DNA of 64,000 bases from Clusia tigrina (Eukaryota > Arthropoda > Insecta > Diptera > Clusiidae), in NCBI GenBank assembly GCA_920105625.2, contig OV050032.1:103152542-103216541 (forward strand), read 5' to 3'. The notes beneath the pieces are model-generated. The model was not told the DNA's origin. It saw nothing but the letters and a program-made list of their open reading frames with translations, and did not search any database. Of this stretch, positions 60,381 through 64,000 are shown piece by piece. Within the stretch, counting starts at the first letter, position 1, and each line of letters begins with the position of its first letter. The position numbers and the translations under genes are program-made.

Positions 60381-62536
60381 CATTTGTGTGTTGCAATCTT
60401 TGATAGGTGTAGGACGTACCATATAGAAGTTAGGACCATTTGAAGTTTTATCAGTGTTTGATTTGGGACTCTAGGGTAACATAGCTTTGAGCGATGGCTT
60501 AAATTGACAAGAGTCTCGGTTACTTCATTGTTACAAAATTTCAAGGTTTTATGATGCTCCAGTAAAAAGTTACAAGCACTTGTATGTTGCAAACTTTGAT
60601 AGGTGTAGGACGTACCGTAAAGAAGTTAGGACCATTTGAAGTTTTATCAGTGTTTGATTTGGGACTCTAGGGTAGCATAGCTTTGAGCGATGGCTTAAAT
60701 TGACAAGAGGCTCGAGTACTTTATTGTTTCAAAATTTCAAGGTTTTATGACGCTCCAGTAAAAAGTTACAAGCATTTGTGTGTTGCAAACTTTGATAGGT
60801 GTAGGACGTACCATATAGAAGTTAGGGCCATTTGAAGTTTTATCAGTGTTTGATTTGGGACTCTAGGGTAGCATAGCTTTGAGCGATGGCTTAAATTGAC
60901 AAGAGGCTCGAGTACTTTATTGTTTCAAAATTTTAAGGTTTTATGACGCTCCAGTAAAAAGTTACAAGCATTTGTGTGTTGCAATCTTTGATAGGTGTAG
61001 GACGTACCATATAGAAGTTAGGGCCATTTGAAGTTTTATCACTGTTTGATTTGGGACTCTAGGGTAACATAGCTTTGAGCGATGGCTTAAATTGACAAGA
61101 GTCTCGGTTACTTCATTGTTACAAAATTTCAAGGTTTTATGATGCTGCAGTAAAAAGTTACAAGCACTTGTATGTTGCAAACTTTGATAGGTGTAGGACG
61201 TACCATATAGAAGTTAGGGCCATTTGAAGTTTTATCAGTGTTTGATTTGGGACTCTAGGGTAGCATAGCTTTGAGCGATGGCTTAAATTGACAAGAGGCT
61301 CGAGTACTTTATTGTTTCAAAATTTCAAGGTTTTATGACGCTCCAGTAAAAAGTTACAAGCATTTGTGTGTTGCAAACTTTGATAGGTGTAGGACGTACC
61401 GTAAAGAAGTTAGGGCCATTTGAAGTTTTACCAGTGTTTGATTTGGGACTCTAGGGTAGCATAGCTTTGAGCGATGGCTTAGATTGACAAGAGGCTCGAG
61501 TACTTTATTGTTTCAAAATTTCAAGGTTTTATGACGCTCCAATAAAAAGTTACAAGCATTTGTGTGTTGCAATCTTTGATAGGTGTAGGACGTACCATAT
61601 AGAAGTTAGGGCCATTTGAAGTTTTATCAGTGTTTGATTTGGGACTCTAGGGTAACATAGCTTTGAGCGATGGCTTAAATTGACAAGAGTCTCGGTTACT
61701 TCATTGTTACAAAATTTCAAGGTTTTATGATGCTCCAGTAAAAAGTTACAAGCACTTGTATGTTGCAAACTTTGATAGGTGTAGGACGTACCGTAAAGAA
61801 GTTAGGACCATTTGAAGTTTTATCAGTGTTTGATTTGGGACTCTAGGGTAGCATAGCTTTGAGCGATGGCTTAAATTGACAAGAGGCTTGAGTACTTTAT
61901 TGTTTCAAAATTTCAAGGTTTTATGACGCTCCAGTAAAAAGTTACAAGCATTTGTGTGTTGCAAACTTTGATAGGTGTAGGACGTACCATATAGAAGTTA
62001 GGGCCATTTGAAGTTTTATCAGTGTTTGATTTGGGACTCTAGGGTAGCATAGCTTTGAGCGATGGCTTAAATTGACAAGAGGCTCGAGTACTTTATTGTT
62101 TCAAAATTTCAAGGTTTTATGACGCTCCAGTAAAAAGTTACAAGCATTTGTGTGTTGCAAACTTTGATAGGTGTAGGACGTACCATATAGAAGTTAGGGC
62201 CATTTGAAGTTTTATCAGTGTTTGATTTGGGACTCTAGGGCAGCATAGCTTTGAGCGATGGCTTAAATTGACAAGAGTCTCGGGTACTTCATTGTTACAA
62301 AATTTCAAGGTTTTATGACGCTCCAGTAAAAAGTTACAAGCATTTGTATGTTGCAAACTTTGATAGGTGTAGGACGTACCGTAAAGAAGTTAGGGCCATT
62401 TGAAGTTTTATCAGTGTTTGATTTGGGACTCTAGGGTAGCATAGCTTTGAGCGATGGCTTAAATTAACAAGAGGCTCGAGTACTTTATTGTTTCAAAATT
62501 TCAAGGTTTTATGACGCTCCAGTAAAAAGTTACAAG
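60381..62536. repeat. Segmental duplication copy III, right part: 11 monomers
   Basis: It matches 41762-43917 of copy II at +18619. Shared markers: 'ttaggaccat' (60381, 60577), 'gatgctgcag' (60969), 'ttaccag' with 'cttagattg' (61361), 'ttaggaccat' with 'ggcttgag' (61753), a D monomer (62145) and an X with 'attaacaag' (62341). A private change is 'atcactg' for 'atcagtg' in 60969. The stretch ends at 62537, where copy II has a B monomer but this copy has a mosaic. Confidence 0.86.
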
Positions 62537-64000
62537 CATTTGTGTGTTGCAATCTTTGATAGGTGTAGGACGTACCATATAGAAGTTAGGGCCATTTGAA
62601 GTTTTATCAGTGTTTGATTTGGGACTCTAGGGTAGCATAGCTTTGAGCGGTGGCTTAAATTGACAAGAGGCTCGAGTACTTTATTGTTTCAAAATTTCAA
62701 GGTTTTATGACGCTCCAGTAAAAAGTTACAAGCATTTGTGTGTTGCAAACTTTGATAGGTGTAGGACGTACCATATAGAAGTTAGGGCCATTTGAAGTTT
62801 TATCAGTGTTTGATTTGGGACTCTAGGGCAGCATAGCTTTGAGCGATGGCTTAAATTGACAAGAGTCTCGGGTACTTCATTGTTACAAAATTTCAAGGTT
62901 TTATGACGCTCCAGTAAAAAGTTACAAGCATTTGTATGTTGCAAACTTTGATAGGTGTAGGACGTACCGTAAAGAAGTTAGGGCCATTTGAAGTTTTATC
63001 AGTGTTTGATTTGGGACTCTAGGGTAGCATAGCTTTGAGCGATGGCTTAAATTAACAAGAGGCTCGAGTACTTTATTGTTTCAAAATTTCAAGGTTTTAT
63101 GACGCTCCAGTAAAAAGTTACAAGCATTTGAGTGTTGCAAACTTTGATAGGTGTAGGACGTACCATATAGAAGTTAGGGCCATTTGAAGTTTTATCAGTG
63201 TTTGATTTGGGACTCTAGGGTAGCATAGCTTTGAGCGATGGCTTAAATTGACAAGAGGCTCGAGTACTTTATTGTTTCAAAATTTCAAGGTTTTATGACG
63301 CTCCAGTAAAAAGTTACAAGCATTTGTGTGTTGCAATCTTTGATAGGTGTAGGACGTACCATATAGAAGTTAGGGCCATTTGAAGTTTTATCAGTGTTTG
63401 ATTTGGGACTCTAGGGTAACATAGCTTTGAGCGATGGCTTAAATTGACAAGAGTCTCGGTTACTTCATTGTTACAAAATTTCAAGGTTTTATGATGCTCC
63501 AGTAAAAAGTTACAAGCACTTGTATGTTGCAAACTTTGATAGGTGTAGGACGTACCATATAGAAGTTAGGGCCATTTGAAGTTTTATCAGTGTTTGATTT
63601 GGGACTCTAGGGTAGCATAGCTTTGAGCGATGGCTTAAATTGACAAGAGGCTCGAGTACTTTATTGTTTCAAAATTTCAAGGTTTTATGACGCTCCAGTA
63701 AAAAGTTACAAGCATTTGTGTGTTGCAAACTTTGATAGGTGTAGGACGTACCGTAAAGAAGTTAGGGCCATTTGAAGTTTTACCAGTGTTTGATTTGGGA
63801 CTCTAGGGTAGCATAGCTTTGAGCGATGGCTTAGATTGACAAGAGGCTCGAGTACTTTATTGTTTCAAAATTTCAAGGTTTTATGACGCTCCAGTAAAAA
63901 GTTACAAGCATTTGTGTGTTGCAATCTTTGATAGGTGTAGGACGTACCATATAGAAGTTAGGGCCATTTGAAGTTTTATCAGTGTTTGATTTGGGACTCT
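62537..64000. repeat. Right-end satellite stretch, last monomer partial
   Basis: Seven full monomers and 92 bp of an eighth. D and 'attaacaag' X at 62733 and 62929 repeat those at 62145 and 62341, offset 588, so one trimer was duplicated. The monomers at 63321, 63517, 63713 and 63909 match 60969, 61165, 61361 and 61557 at +2352 (12 monomers). The monomer at 62537 is a mosaic: 'gcaatc' on the left, 'gtagc' and 'ggctcgag' on the right, with private 'gagcggtgg'. The array continues past the window edge. Confidence 0.83.

Larger units (their letters stand above)
1..64000. repeat. Satellite DNA array, 196 bp monomer, 326 full copies plus 92 bp
   Basis: The same 196 bp sentence repeats head to tail from the first base to the last. 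Landmarks recur at fixed positions in the monomer: 'ggacgtacc' at 32-40, 'gatttgggactctaggg' at 80-96, 'ttgagcgatggc' at 107-118, 'caaggttttatga' at 162-174. Starts fall at 1+196k, shifted only by six small indels (net +12 bp). Most copies differ at few sites, and the variants are shared in patterns rather than random. No other sequence interrupts the array and no copy is inverted. Both window ends lie inside the array, so its true borders are unseen. Known of such arrays: they typically form centromeric, pericentromeric or subtelomeric heterochromatin. Inference: a centromere-type role is possible, since 196 bp is about one nucleosome repeat, but nothing here proves it. I do not recognise the family. 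Confidence 0.98.

Noticed and set aside
1..64000. CRISPR array
   Set aside because: There are no short repeats separated by unique spacers; the entire 196 bp unit is repeated and there are no cas-like genes.
1..64000. Ribosomal or 5S RNA gene array, or tRNA-derived repeat
   Set aside because: I see no conserved rRNA stretches, no internal pol III A and B boxes such as 'ggttcgaatcc', and no T-run terminator pattern.
1..64000. CENP-B box
   Set aside because: The only CGGG context, in D monomers ('gtctcgggta'), lacks the TTCG half at the required spacing on either strand.
1..64000. Telomeric repeats
   Set aside because: No run of TTTAGGG, TTAGGG or a similar short unit; isolated 'ctaggg' is part of the monomer.
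1..64000. Origin from an LTR or other transposable element
   Set aside because: No target-site duplications, terminal inverted repeats, polypurine tract or coding remnants could be identified; a very old origin cannot be excluded.

Overview
The whole 64 kb window is one uninterrupted head-to-tail array of a satellite DNA. The basic monomer is 196 bp, about 38% G+C (hand count of one monomer). All copies lie in the same orientation. Taking 'catttg'/'cacttg' as monomer position 1, the window begins exactly at a monomer start and holds 326 complete monomers plus a final 92 bp piece (63909-64000). Only six length changes break the 196 bp register: five of 1 bp and one of 13 bp. I see no protein-coding gene, RNA gene, transposon, CRISPR array or single-copy DNA. 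A homogeneous array of this size indicates a eukaryotic nuclear genome, most likely (peri)centromeric or other constitutive heterochromatin. The unit length and array style fit a plant, but that is inference, and I do not recognise the family or species.

Monomers fall into a few recurring types set by linked substitutions. Y has position 17 a, 'catatag' at 40-46, 'gtagc' at 96-100 and 'ggctcgag' at 133-140. X is similar but has 'tgtatg' at 5-10 and 'gtaaag' at 41-46. B has 'gcaatc' at 13-18, 'gtaac' at 96-100, 'gtctcggtta' at 133-142 and 'gatgctcc' at 173-180. D has 'ggcagc' at 95-100 and 'gtctcgggta' at 133-142. C is a late X derivative that ends in 'ttataag'. In much of the window these are ordered B(or D)-X-Y, giving a 588 bp trimeric higher-order repeat.

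Larger duplications are layered on this. 1-5292 holds a 9-monomer tandem duplication and a related left flank. 5293-10583 is trimer-like with drift. 10584-14895 is an 11-monomer tandem duplication joined by a visibly hybrid monomer. 14896-16659 is a short mixed stretch. 16660-25480 has three copies of a unit with a common 9-monomer head and tails of different length. 27441-30968 (copy I), 32746-43917 (copy II) and 47643-62536 (copy III) are related long segments. Between I and II sits 31178-32549, a block resembling the left end of the window, entered through a 13 bp out-of-register junction. Copy III is 19 monomers longer than copy II because a sub-block rich in C monomers (55285-60380) expanded; hybrid monomers mark several exchange points.

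There is no gene system here. What the window offers is a readable record of how a satellite array evolves: unequal crossover, segmental duplication, one out-of-register join and a probable gene-conversion tract. A 72-codon open frame recurs on the minus strand of B- and D-like monomers; I treat it as a by-product of the repeat and not as a gene.
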